NCBI GenBank assembly: GCA_033557465.1
Contig: CM066033.1
Coordinates: forward strand, 386,329,289 to 386,393,288
From: Ichthyophis bannanicus
Lineage: Eukaryota > Chordata > Amphibia > Gymnophiona > Ichthyophiidae
Length of the DNA stretch: 64,000 nt
Reading direction: 5' to 3'
A model generated the notes under the pieces. It had not been told where the DNA came from and ran no database searches. It worked only from the letters and a program-made list of their open reading frames with translations. This document shows, piece by piece, positions 10,171-20,641 of the stretch (positions within the stretch are counted from its first letter, which is position 1; each line of letters opens with the position of its first letter). A program made the position numbers and the translations under genes.

Positions 10171-13014
10171 GACTTCCATCTAGAGAACTTGGCCTACCTG
10201 GCCCTCAACAGGCCAGAGCCCTCCACCATTCCAGGAAGGTTGTGTCATTTTGCCCCCAGATGGGAGCAGATACCAGCAGAAGAATGGACTCTCTCCATTG
10301 TAAAGGAAGGATACAAGCTTCATTTCCTCAACATGCCCCCTCCTACAGTTGTAAGACAGTTCAATTCTCAGACTTCACTCGAAAATCAGTTGGGTCAAGA
10401 GGTCAATTTACTTCTTGCTCAGGTGGCAATAGAAGACGTACCCATTTCCCAACAGGGTACAGGGTTTTACTCCCCCTATTTCCTTATTCCAAAGAAAACA
10501 GGGGGGACACAGACCCATTTTAGACCACAGAGAATTGAACAAATTCCTGTTCAAGGAGAAGTTCAAGATGATTTCTCTAGGAACTCTTCTGCCATACCTT
10601 CAGAGTCAGGATTGGCTTTGTTCTCTAGATCTCAAGGATGCGTACTGTCGCGAGCACCGCCTTGGCGTATAAGCAGCGCTCACGCATAAAAATTATGGGG
10701 AGAAGATTGGCCAGTAATCCTGTGGCCTGTTTTACTTTTGGCCTTATTTGTTTCCTGGTCCTAATCTTCAAAGAAACATGCACGAGTGGTGGGTAAATTA
10801 AAGGCTTTATTTCCCTTTACGCTAAGGTCAAAGGGTTGGTTAATAACGCAAAAGAGTCCTTCATTCAGGTAAGAAAAATAACCAAAAACTTAGACACACT
10901 GTTATCTTCATAGTAGTGCTGGGCTTCAATTACACACTATTCTAGGCAATCATTCATGCAGCATATACATCTGGCACAGACTCTAGGCTTCCACTTGTAC
11001 AATATGTGCAATCCATTTCATAATCTGAAGCCTCACTGGCCAGGTCCACTTGCATCTGTTCGTGACTAGACACCTCGGACTCTGAGTCCCTGGGTTCAGA
11101 TACCCTATACTCAGGTTCTCTATATATCTTCTCTAGCACAGCCCAATGTTCTAGAGTATTCTTAGGGTGTTGGCTTCGTGCTGTTCTACATGGAGTAGAG
11201 TTTTCTCTCCTAGGAGCTTTTGTGGCAGTTCTATAAAAACATCTATTATCCAGGCCCTTTTTATCAGACAGGCTTTTTCTATATCTGGATTCAATACAAG
11301 CTTTACCTTCAGAGCTTGGCCTCGTGGACTCCAGCGGGGGTTGAGGCCTATACCAGTCCCTCCTTTGGCTGGCCTGTTGAGCGTGTCTTAGAGCTTCCTG
11401 CTGTGGCCCTGGGGATTCTGGACAGCCACTGTAGTAATGCTTTTGACTGCTTTGGACAAACAGCTTTTTCCTTTCTAGGAACTGAAACCTCCTCCAGTTC
11501 CTCCTTAGGTATCAGACCATCACCTTTCCCTTTAGGTGATCCTTTGGCAAGGGGATACTCTGGTTTGCTTTCCAATCTTCCCTCAGACTTGCCTTGCTTC
11601 CAGCTGTACACAGTCCTGCTGCATTTATTCTGGCTATTTCCTCTCCAGCTGTCACTCCACTTATCTTCACAGCTGCCTTTCCATCTGCTGCTGCTTCCTC
11701 TGCTCCCTTTGCTCCTGCCACGGCTCTCTTTGCTGCCACCACTGCTCTCTTTGCTCCTGCCACCACCGCCCTCCTTGCTGTCTTCCACAGCCTCCTTAAG
11801 AAGTTCCTCTGTGCACCTGGATTGGAAGCTAGCTGGGATTACATCATGCTCAGTAGGGCGTGGCTCTGGAGTCTCTCTGGCTCCCTCTACCTGGTTCCTC
11901 CAGATATTGCGGCTTATGTGCACTTTTTTCTACATTTAAAACATTTTCTCTTCTTTCAACCAGGTCTGCTGGGTGACAGTACGCACATGTTCTCATCTAT
12001 CCAACTCACCGAAGATTCCTTCGGTTTCTATTTCAGGGGAAGCACTACCAGTACAAGGTTCTTCCTTTTGACCTGGCCTCAGCACCAAGGGTGTTTACGA
12101 AATGCATGGCTGTAGTGGCAGCATTTCTTCGCACTCTAGGAATATTTGTCTTCCCCTACTTAGACGACTGGCTCATTTGAGCCCCATCAGAGTCAGAGGC
12201 CAGAATTTCCCTATCTTGCACAATGCTTATCTTTCAGTATTTGGGCCTGGTTATAAACATCCCAAAATCCAACCTAACTCCCACTCAATCTCTAGAGTTT
12301 ATAGGAGCCATGCTGGATACCAGGAAAGCAAGGGCCTATCTCCCACAGCCCCGCTGCTTTTGCATTGTGCAGTTAGCTTCCCAAGCAGTGTTTAAAAACT
12401 CATCTCACTGCTCGGGAAATGTTACAATTGCTAGGCCACATGGCATCTACCGTGCATGTGGTTCCCTATGCTCGCCTCTAAATGAGAGCAGCCCAATGGA
12501 CTCTATCCACCCAGTGGACCCAAGCATCAGGCTGCCTATCAGACAAAATAGCAAACTCAAGTTGCCTTATTTTGTCCCTACAATAGTGGCAGTCAACCCA
12601 AAACCTGTTGGAGGGGTCCCCTTTCCAACAGCCCCCACTCCAGGTCACTCTAACAACAGATGCCTCACAGGTGGGTTGGGGAGCTCACCTGCAAAATCTC
12701 TCTACCCAAGGCACCTGGACTCCACAGGAGACCCATCTACACATCAATCTCTTGGAGCTCAGAGCAATTGTCTTTGCTCTTCGAGCGTTCCACACCCAGC
12801 TGAGCTACAAGACAGTCCTAATTCAGACGGACAATCAAGTAGCTATGTTTTATCTGAACAAGCAGGGAGGAACAGGCTCTCTGTCGCTTTGCAACGAAGC
12901 TTTGCGACTATGGGCCCTCGCCAGACAGCATCAGATGCATCTCCCTTGCGGTGTATCTGCCAGGCATTCAAAACTCTTGGGCAGACGGACTCAGTCGAGT
13001 TCTGCTTCCATTTG
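10150..13014 (+). pseudogene. DIRS RT/RNase H pol, interrupted
   Basis: RT begins near 10150 in several frames ('RPEPSTIPGRLCHFAPRW', 'GTGFYSPYFLIPKKTGG') and reaches the 'LDLKDAY' block at 10626-10644. There it is cut by the 10646-11978 insertion. It resumes at about 11983 with the segment before 'FDLASAPRVFTKCMAV'-like sequence and the 'PYLDDWL' catalytic block (12157-12177, followed by a TGA). RNase H follows ('LTTDASQVGWGAHLQ', 'NLLELRAIVFALRAF', 'TDNQVAMFYLNKQGG'; 12608-12900). Multiple frameshifts make it non-functional. Confidence 0.82.
10646..11978 (-). mobile_element. 1,333-bp insertion with TGTC...GACA ends and 4-bp TSD
   Basis: Comparison with the uninterrupted DIRS at 48590-48610 shows an insertion flanked by a direct repeat GTAC (10642-10645 and 11979-11982). 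The insert starts TGTCGCG and ends GGTGACA, so its termini form a short TG...CA palindrome as in LTR retrotransposons. On the minus strand an AATAAAG signal lies near its 3' end (about 10805). Two minus-strand open frames (11923-11348, Lys/Ser/Gly-rich; and 11139-10954, acidic) have no family I recognise. A solo LTR or a short non-autonomous LTR-like element is the best reading; a DNA element with 4-bp TSD is the alternative. Confidence 0.68.
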
Positions 13015-14525
13015 TCTATTTGGGTATAGTGCTGTCTCGCCAACCCCAAGCGCTTTATAGACGCAATTTGGATCGGACTTTGCGGCGTTTGACGAGACAA
13101 TTGCAGGCCTGGGCATCCCGTCCCTTGTCTTTGTCTGGGAAAATTGCGGCAGTACAGATGGTTATATTACCACGTATCTTGTATTGGTTGCAGACCCTGC
13201 CCGTCTGGTTACTCAGTCGGGACCTGCATCGAATTGAAGCCTCTTTGAAGGGGTTTCTTTGGGGAGGGAAGCGGGCTCGGATTCCGTGGGTTAGGTTATT
13301 GGGGAAATGGAAAGATGGGGGTATGGGGATGCCTGACTTAAGGATGTATGCTTTGGCGTGTCAAGCGAGGCATTTAAGAGATTGGTTAGGTGGCTCGGAG
13401 GATTACACACCTAGGACTGTGGAGGAGAGTTTAGTGGCGCCGTGGTCCTTGTTGGGGGTACTGCATGGGCGACACAGGGATTTGCCAGAGGTGGCTCAGA
13501 GGAGCGCCTTAGTGGGCTCGGTTAGACGCACTTGGCAACAGCTGAATAAGTTTTGGACGGCGCCAGTTGGTTACCCCTCCGAGGGAATGTTCAGTTCCTT
13601 CCGGGGTCCGAAATGGCGATGTTTAGAGACTGGTGGGCACGTGGTATAAGGATGGTGGGACATCTGGTAGAACCCTCGGGATGCTGTAAGTCTTTCTTGG
13701 CCCTGAGCCGGGAGTATGATTTGCCTACGAGGCACTGTTTTGCTTATATGCAAGTCTCTCATTACGTGGCCTCATTGCCGAGGGAGGTGTTGCACACCGA
13801 CCGCTCGGCCAGGATTGTGGAATTTTTGGGGATAGGGGAGGATAAGCCCCCATCCATTTCCCAGCTAAAGAGCCGATTGGATTGTTATCGGGTTCTTCCC
13901 GACTACCGGGGGGTTGAGCTGGCATGGGCTGTTGAATTGGGTGGGGAGGTGGCACCGGGGTTGGTTGGTAAGGCCTTGAAACGAATTGTTGGTGTGGCGC
14001 AAGGGGCACGCTGGAGGGAGATCCAATTTAAGTGTGTGACTCGAGCCTATTTCTCACCAAGGCGGGCTCTTCAGAGTCGGTTGGGGATGGATGGTAGTTG
14101 CCCTCGTTGTTCGGAACACCTGGCGACGCTATTGCATATGTGGTGGGGCTGTCGTAGACTGAGGCCTTATTGGGAGAGAATACGGGCCTTTCTTAGTCAG
14201 TTGTTGCAGCAGCGGGTTTGTTGGACGGGCTACTTTGTGGTTCTGGACCAGCTAGCGGCCCCATGGCCGGTAAAGGCCGGGGAACGCCTGCTTTTGAGGA
14301 AGGCTTGTTTTGGTGGGTAAAGGGCCGATTCTCCGGTTATGGAGAGAACACCAGCTGCCAACCTTTACGGAATGGCGGAATAATTTTCACCATCTGATGT
14401 TGCTGGAGCGATGGCTTGCACGGGGCAATGTCAAGCGCTGGACAGTGTTCATGTCAGTTTGGGAACCCTATATCCAGCAATTAGGGGCACGTAGCCATAA
14501 TGAAATCCTTCAATTGGGGAGCTGA
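13015..14525 (+). pseudogene. L1-like ORF2 C-terminal region
   Basis: In one frame (13015-13649) the sequence reads 'YLGIVLSRQPQALYRRNL', 'LSLSGKIAAVQMVILPRILYW' and 'WGGKRARIPWVRL'. This is the thumb and post-RT domain of L1-type ORF2. The frame then shifts (about 13560-13640) and continues to 14320 with the Cys/His cluster 'CPRCSEHLATLLHMWWGC' followed by 'YW', the L1 C-terminal zinc-knuckle-like motif. A second shift near 14310 leads to the final 70 codons ('WREHQLPTFTEWRNNF'). Two frameshifts and loss of the endonuclease and RT palm make it inactive. Confidence 0.82.
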
Positions 14526-14800
14526 ACGGAGGAGGGGGGGTGAGTAGTCAGTGCTTCTCACTTAGTTCTAGTTCTATGATGCTGCTGCTGGAGTGTGGGG
14601 GGGGGGGTAGAAGGGTGGGTGGGAAGACGGGGGGGTAGGGGGGGGGGAAAGGATAATATATTATGATAAACGCCACCTGTTGTATTTTTCTGCTGTCTTC
14701 CAGAGGGGATAAGAGTACACCCCTCGTGGAGGCCTGGTTAACTGTTTCTTTTTGCTTGTATTTATTGGTGGATTAAAATAAAGTATTTAAAAAAAAATAA
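13015..14800 (+). mobile_element. L1-like LINE 3' fragment
   Basis: A 5'-truncated L1-clade element begins abruptly at about 13015 inside DIRS sequence. It encodes the ORF2 C-terminal region, then a 3' UTR with a strong G-tract (14597-14648), an AATAAA-type signal near 14776 and an A-rich tail ending about 14805. A polypurine/G-rich tract before the poly(A) is a known feature of many L1 3' UTRs. No DIRS sequence continues after the tail, so the far side of the original target was lost or was never DIRS. Confidence 0.82.
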
Positions 14801-14805
14801 TAAAT

Positions 14806-15404
14806 AGGGAATGAACTTGCATATTTATCGTTTTAAAATTACACCATGGCAACTACATACACAGATTTTCCTATTTTGTTTTATTCACATGCATGAGTAT
14901 TTTGTAAAGTGTGTGTGTAAGTCCAAACCTGCCCTAACCCCACATCTGGGAGCACCTCTGCTCAGGTCAGAGAAGCATATGATGTGCATAGCGAATGATG
15001 GCAGATAAAGACCAACATGGTCCGTCTGGCCTGCCCAGTAAGGTGGTTATTGTTGTAGAGTTGTGCCTATCTCTCTATGAAAGTTACCCCTCCCCCTCTA
15101 TGCCTTTCTTAGAGCTTACGCACATAAATTTACACACACATATAGCCTGAGTGTTTTTTTATAAATAGCCATTTCTATGCATAAAATGCTGTTTTCCACA
15201 CACAAATGGCTTATAAAATTACTCTTTAGCTATGCAGGGAATGTAAGAAGGTCTGTGTACTATAAGGTGGCAGGCGCTGTCCTCCAAAGGCAGTAAGCTA
15301 GGAGATTGTCGACTTGATCTACATCTTTTTACTTGACCAGATCCCTGAGCTGCAGCAAATGGCCAGGAATGTGGAGATATGATTGTAGAACTGCCAAATT
15401 AATC
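14806..15404. other. Intergenic, faint LINE 3'-UTR debris
   Basis: A block at 14993-15050 (ATGGCAGATAAAGACCAACATGG...CTGCCCAGTAAGG) resembles the 3'-UTR wording of the CR1-like copies; a fragment of the same wording recurs at 26800-26820. Nothing else is recognisable. Confidence 0.4.
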
Positions 15405-15650
15405 AATAGATAGATAGGGCATGTGGTCTTTTTCTGCTGTCATGTTTCTATGTTTCTATCTAGTCTGCCCTTCCATATCAACTATAGTAAGCCTCTTTTT
15501 ACCTTTAGAGATCCTTTCTGCTTGTCCCATGCGTTTTTTAATTCAGATACTGTCCTCTTGTCCACCACTTCCACTGGGAGACTGTTCCACGCATCTACCA
15601 CTCTTTCCGTAAAGAAATATTTCCGCATATTACTCCTGATAGAAACATAG
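15405..15650 (-). mobile_element. CR1-like 3' fragment with inverted end
   Basis: From about 15460 to 15650 the sequence matches the minus-strand CR1 3' end at 2055-2240 ('TCTGCCCTTCCATAT', 'GGGAGACT.TTCCACGC'). The preceding 15415-15460 segment (GGTCTTTTTCTGCTGTCATG) is the same family's terminal sequence in the opposite orientation. The fragment is therefore an inverted junction or two abutting copies. Confidence 0.6.
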
Positions 15651-16047
15651 ATAATACAATAAACAAAAAGTGGTAGTACAAAACAGATAAGAGATGGACA
15701 AATTTATTTTACATTCAATAAAAAAAACCATACGTAAAATATGTAACTTAAAAACGATTTAACTAAAACAACCACCAATATATTTCAGTCACAGCCTGCA
15801 TCAGGGGCACATGTCGTTCAATCAATCATCAGTGAAACCAGAGCAGGATTTAAGATGTTTGCACCCATAGGCACTATCAGACAGTAGATCTCAGAGAATG
15901 AGGGAATGATGAAAAGATATTGGATCTTAAAGACTGACAAGCCAGAATAAGAGCAGAGGAAGACCATAGTGCCTCATCAGCAGCACATGGATAGAGAAAG
16001 CTGGCTGCTTTTTGGCCTGGATATTTGTGGTGCCTTCAAAGTTGGCA
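15651..16047. other. Upstream region of TLR5, no feature recognised
   Basis: AT-rich sequence with no domain, tandem repeat or inverted repeat that I could recognise. An upstream TLR5 exon could lie here or farther 5', but I cannot place one. Confidence 0.35.
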
Positions 16048-16055
16048 CCCTAAGC

Positions 16056-16243
16056 CGGTGGTCCCCAAACCTCTCCTGGGGGCCCTCCAGCCAGGTGGGA
16101 ATATCCACTGTGAATATTCATGAGAGAGATTTGCATACACTGCCTCCACTGCATGCAAATCTACCTCATATTGTATATTCATTGTGGATATCCTGAAAAC
16201 CTGACTGGCTGGAGGGCTCCCAGGACAGGTTTGGGAACCTTTG
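16056..16243. mobile_element. hAT-type foldback element (188 bp)
   Basis: The two ends are inverted repeats of about 38 bp (CGGTGGTCCCCAAACCTCTC... and ...GACAGGTTTGGGAACCTTTG). Their consensus resembles the CAGTGGTTCCCAAACC start of Charlie-like hAT elements. Flanking 8-bp segments CCCTAAGC (16048-16055) and CCCTAGAC (16244-16251) match at 6 of 8 positions, consistent with an old hAT target duplication. There is no coding capacity. Confidence 0.78.
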
Positions 16244-16374
16244 CCCTAGACTCTTGGTCTTCCCTTCCAGTCTTCGAGGGCCACAAACAGGTTGTTTTCA
16301 GGACAGCTTTAAAGAATTTGCATGAAAGAGATTTGCATACCATGGAGAGATTTGCATATTGTGGACATGCAAAT
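16129..16374. promoter_or_regulatory. Cluster of six perfect octamer motifs
   Basis: ATTTGCAT or its complement ATGCAAAT occurs at 16129-16136, 16153-16160, 16316-16323, 16331-16338, 16350-16357 and 16367-16374. The octamer is the known binding site of POU-domain factors such as Oct-1 and Oct-2. All six lie in the two foldback elements, 500-750 bp upstream of the TLR5 coding exon. Regulatory function is inference. Confidence 0.45.
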
Positions 16375-16550
16375 CTCTCTCATGTAAATTCTTCAGGAAT
16401 GTCCTGAAAACATAAACTGTTGGTGACCCATGAGGATTGGGAGTGATTTGCTTGCCTAATACCTTCATTGTATGCAGATCTCTCATATGCATATTCATTA
16501 GGGATATCCTGAAAACCTGACTTGTTGGTGCTCCTTGAGGATTGGGATGA
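16258..16550. mobile_element. Second foldback element, related hAT family
   Basis: The left end (CCAGTCTTCGAGGGCCACAAA...) is inverted relative to the right end (...TGTTGGTGCTCCTTGAGGATTGGGA), and the inner parts share TTTGCATA / TATGCAAA blocks with the previous element. It probably contains a duplicated or nested copy, since the motif CCTGAAAAC...TGTTGGTG occurs twice (16396-16425 and 16507-16540). Confidence 0.65.
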
Positions 16551-16847
16551 AGACAAAAAGCCCTAGGCAGTTTCTATGTTGCCCATATCTAAATTTTGGC
16601 ATGGTGCATACATACCAAAATAGTTTCCAAGCCCCTCTCCTCACTGCCTTCCAACCTCCTCCAGGACCATCTGATCCCATCCATGGTGTGAAAAGAGGTC
16701 AGAAGCAATCCCGAGCTGCCTGGTTTATTTCAAAATGATGTTGGTTGGCCTGAGGCTGGTGCCATTTTGAATTTTTGCTGTACAAGTTCCTTGAAATTTC
16801 TTGTCCTTTCAAAGAAAAGGTGTTCCCTAATTAAGTATGTATTTTCT

Positions 16848-16874
16848 ATCTTTCTTTCTCTCCTGTTGTTTTAG
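16848..16874 (+). promoter_or_regulatory. Splice acceptor of the TLR5 coding exon
   Basis: A polypyrimidine tract (TATCTTTCTTTCTCTCCTG) leads to TTTTAG at 16869-16874, giving a good 3' splice site directly before the sequence encoding the signal peptide. This suggests that the ATG at 16837 is intronic. Confidence 0.7.
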
Positions 16875-19449
16875 AGGCACAGTGTTACATTATCTCGCAT
16901 TTCTTCTGGGAGGGTGGCTTCTAATTGCCAGCGCAAAGTACTGCAGAACAGAAAATAGAAAAGCCATGTTTTATTTCTGTAACCTCACCCAGATCCCATC
17001 TGTGCCTCTTGACACACTTGAAATATTTTTAAGTTTTAACCACATCATGGAAGTGAATGCCACATGTTTTCCCCGCCTGGAGGCATTGCGAGTTCTGGAG
17101 CTTGCTTCACAGTACACGAAGTACTTAATCATCCAGAAAGACGCTTTCATGAACCTGCCGAATCTTACTGATTTAGACCTAGCTGGCAATGAGATGTTGG
17201 TTCTGGATCCCCATGCCTTTGCGGGTTTGTCAAATTTGAAAAACCTCATTCTGTATTACAGTGGTCTAAACAAGTCCATCCTGGAAGAAGACTATTTTCG
17301 GGATTTGTTGCTCTTGGAGATTGTAGACTTGTCATTCAATCACATAAGTCGCCTCAGACCTCACTCATTGTTTTACAGTCTTCACTTTTTGAAGGCTGTA
17401 ATCCTGAAGCTAAACAGAATCGCTACCATCTGTGAAGGTGACCTTCGCAGTTTCCAAGGACAAAACAATATCTTTCTTGATCTCTCAGATAATGTGCTAT
17501 ACCATTCTGATTGGGACAGTTGTGGGAATCCTTTTAGGGGCATTTCCTTTGACACATTGAAGCTCGGAGGTAATGGATTTGATAGTATCAAAATGCAGAA
17601 CTTTTGCAGGTCTGTGAAGGGGACAAAATTTTTGCAACTGAATTTTGGATCACACATCATGGGTCCAGGCTTTGGGTTTAATAACACCAGGGACCCAGAC
17701 AAAGAAACATTTGCAGGCCTTGCAGAAAGTTCTCTCAAAGTTCTGGATTTGTCGGTAGGTGGTATTTTTTCTCTTAATCCCCATTTATTTGCAGATCTTA
17801 CTGATCTCGTGATATTGCAACTCAGTAGCAATAAGATAAATCGGATACAAAAAGAAGCATTTGCTGGCCTCCATAGCCTTACACACCTCAATCTGTCATA
17901 TAACATTTTGGGTGAGATTTATTCTCATACTTTTGAAGAGCTTTCCAATGTCATAGTGATTGACCTGCAACAAAATAATATTGGGTCTATTCAGAACGGA
18001 GCATTTACTCACCTACAAAAACTGGAGCAGCTGTATCTCCAAGACAATGCCATTAAAACTCTTAATTTTTTCTGGGTTATGCCATTCATATTCCTTATTA
18101 ATTTAAGTGAAAATAAGCTGGAAAACATAAAGATCCCAATAAATGCCACTTTTCTTAATTTTACAGAAAACAGATTGAACAATTTAGGTGACCTCTATTA
18201 TATTCTTCAAGTTCAATCAGTCCAGTTTGTAACCTTGAAGAAGAACCGCTTATCTACTTGTGCAGCTGTGGGCAACATTTCAGAAGACAACCAGCTGCTG
18301 TACCTTGACCTTGCAGAGAATATGCTGCAGATTATTTGGGAATCTGGATTTTGTTTGGATATATTCAGAGAGCTCTCCAGACTTCAGGTTCTTCATTTAG
18401 ATCGCAATCACCTTAAGTTTCTTCCACAAAATGCCTTCCATGGCCTCAGTTCATTAAGAAAACTAAACCTATCCTCAAATCAGCTCAGCTATCTTTTCCC
18501 TGGAGTTTTTCCTGAGAATCTCATAACGCTTGACTTGTCCAAAAACCAACTTCTCTCGCCTAATCCTGAAATCTTTAGTTCTTTGAGTCAACTGGACATA
18601 ACGCACAACATGTTCATCTGTAGTTGTGAACTAAGCAGCCTAATACTATGGCTAAACAACACCAACATGACCTTGCTTGGGTCCCAAAATGACATTTATT
18701 GTGTATTTCCAGATGCTTTCTTCAGGGTGCCCCTCTATAAGATTGCAGTTGATGACTGTGATGAAGACGCCACCCTGAAACCTCTAAGATTTGCTATTTT
18801 TATTCTTACCTCGGTGACACTTGTGCTTTTCATAACTTCATTTGTGATTTATACGCGCTTTCGAGGTTTCTGTTTTATTTTGTACAGGAGGATCATACGT
18901 ATCGTAATTGATGACCAGAAGCTAGAGATGGATGCCACTGCGTGGAAATATGATGCCTATGTGTGCTACAACGGTAAGGACTTTGAATGGGTTCAGAATG
19001 CATTGCTGAAGCAGCTGGACTCTCAGTATTGCAGTAAGAACAAATTTAATTTGTGCTTTGAAGAAAGGGACTTCATTCCAGGGGAGGACCACATTGATAA
19101 TGTTTGTGATGCAATCAGAAACAGCAAGAAGACCATTTGTATTGTGACAAAGCATTTCCTTATGGATGGATGGTGCATAGAAGCATTTAACTTTGCCCAG
19201 AGTAGGTACTTTACAGATCTCAAAGATGTCCTCGTCATGGTGGTGGTTGGGTCACTTTCACAGTATCAACTAAAGAGGTATAATCCCATAAGAACATTTG
19301 TGCAAAGGCAACAGTACCTTAGATGGCCAGAAGACCTTCAAGATGTTGACTGGTTTCTTAGTAGACTTTCTCACAAAATACTCAAAGACCAAAAGGTGGA
19401 AAAGAAAGGTGATTCTTTGCAATTACAAACCATAGCTACCGTGTCGTGA
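16875..19449 (+). CDS. TLR5: Toll-like receptor 5, main coding exon
   Basis: This is a type I membrane receptor that, in vertebrates, senses bacterial flagellin and signals through MyD88. The frame is open from 16837 (870 codons to the TGA at 19449; human TLR5 has 858). With numbering from 16837: a hydrophobic signal segment at about 17-33 ('LAFLLGGWLLIASA'), an N-terminal Cys region with 'FCNLTQIP', then some 20 leucine-rich repeats. A TLR5-diagnostic stretch 'HIMGPGFGFNN' follows, and a Cys-rich LRR cap at about 589-645 ('FICSCELSSL'). The transmembrane helix is at about 650-672 and the TIR domain at about 703-850 ('YDAYVCYNGKDFEWV', 'NLCFEERDFIPGE', 'FVQRQQYLRWPED'). No stop or frameshift is visible. 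The initiator Met probably lies in an upstream exon spliced at 16874/16875; the 16837 ATG would add residues read from the polypyrimidine tract. Confidence 0.97.
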
Positions 19450-20641
19450 ATTGGAACATGTTTGCTCCAGCTTTGTGAAGTTAAAGTACACCATGTCTTC
19501 CTTTGCACATGGATCATTAATATTTTATAGCCCAGCTTTTTCCATTGTAATGTACTTTATCACTGATGAGGGGGAAGAAGCCAAAAATATATATTGTTTA
19601 TGTCTGTGATGCCTTTCCCTTGTTATGAACTCTACAGGTTGCATTTTATTACTTTGCAAGCAGCGATTCTCACAATCAGTATACCGATTTTTGTCTTAAA
19701 CACATTACCAAATTATCAACTGTAGGAGAACCATATCTATTTCTCAGAGAACGTTTTTAAGGTGTTCAGGTGTTTGAGTACTTGTGTGTACTGGTCAGAG
19801 AGAAACTACAGATTGTGACACTTGGGTTTTATTGTTACAATATATTGGAGCCACAGTTTGCAGATAGTACAAAAGTTGTTTTTTTTTCTTGTCTGCAAAA
19901 GATTACTGAAAGACCTGCCTTACGATGGCCAGTTTCAAGAGGCTTCTAGATACTTGTGTTATTAAGCAGCCCTACAATTAACAATGAAAATTGATTACCA
20001 TTGTTCTGTGTTATGGTAAGTTCTATCACCACTGAAGGACATGACAAGACTTTTTCCTCAGTGTTCTTCCATTTTAAGAAACTAAATCAAATTCTCGTAC
20101 GTTCATGAAAATGGGAAAAATAATTTCTTTTTGTTTTATTTATTCTTTAAAGATTTCACAAAAATAAGTTCTCAACAAAGAGAATAAAGGAAATCCATTA
20201 AGGTAATACAAGCAATAAGGTAAATCAAAATAATATTGCAAAAAAAAATCCCAATATCAATATTAGACCACCAAAAAGAGAGACAAACATTAGGAAAAAG
20301 AGAAATAATTCTCCCACAGAAAAAGGTAAAACAGGTAAAAATAATTTCTTGGCCTCTTAGTTCAAGGGAAATATTAGAATTGCTCATTGGTAGTATTTTG
20401 TTTTTGGCTGTTTCAGATGCTCTTGGCTGGTCTCAGTAAACCTCATTATGAGATTCAAGCAACTTGAGTGCCACAGGAGGAGGAAGTGTATTATGGGCTG
20501 AGTAGAGTTGAGATTTTTTGTTGGAATGGAACATGCTAAGGTATTATATATAAAAGGTTATTAATCTAATCATGGGCAGCTGTTCCATACTGAATTATGC
20601 TCTGGCTTGACAATCTCTTTGAGATTCAAGATTTGTGTGAC
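19450..20641 (+). other. TLR5 3' UTR and downstream AT-rich DNA
   Basis: No open frame of note. The first canonical AATAAA after the stop is at 20183-20188, about 735 nt downstream, and could be the polyadenylation signal. A line rich in AAAAG blocks (20230-20345) is simple-sequence-like. The transcript end cannot be fixed from sequence alone. Confidence 0.4.

Larger units (their letters stand above)
8004..13014 (+). mobile_element. DIRS retrotransposon, 5' part, split by an insertion
   Basis: The left terminal repeat (ATCTCCAGGAACAAGCAGGA) at 8004 matches that of the complete DIRS at 45925. Downstream lie gag (from 8401), pol with RT up to 10641, a 1,333-bp insertion (10646-11978), then the rest of RT and most of RNase H. 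The DIRS ends at about 13014 inside the segment after 'GRRTQSSSAS', where L1-like sequence begins. The recombinase, ICR and right end are absent. Frameshifts in gag and pol show it is dead. Confidence 0.88.

Noticed and set aside
11348..11939. Host gene on either strand inside the DIRS insertion
   Set aside because: Both strands are open over the same low-complexity CT/GA-rich stretch; the frames lack domains and lie within a transposon-like insertion.
16971..17906. Antisense frames under TLR5
   Set aside because: They are shadows of the TLR5 coding sequence with no motif of their own.
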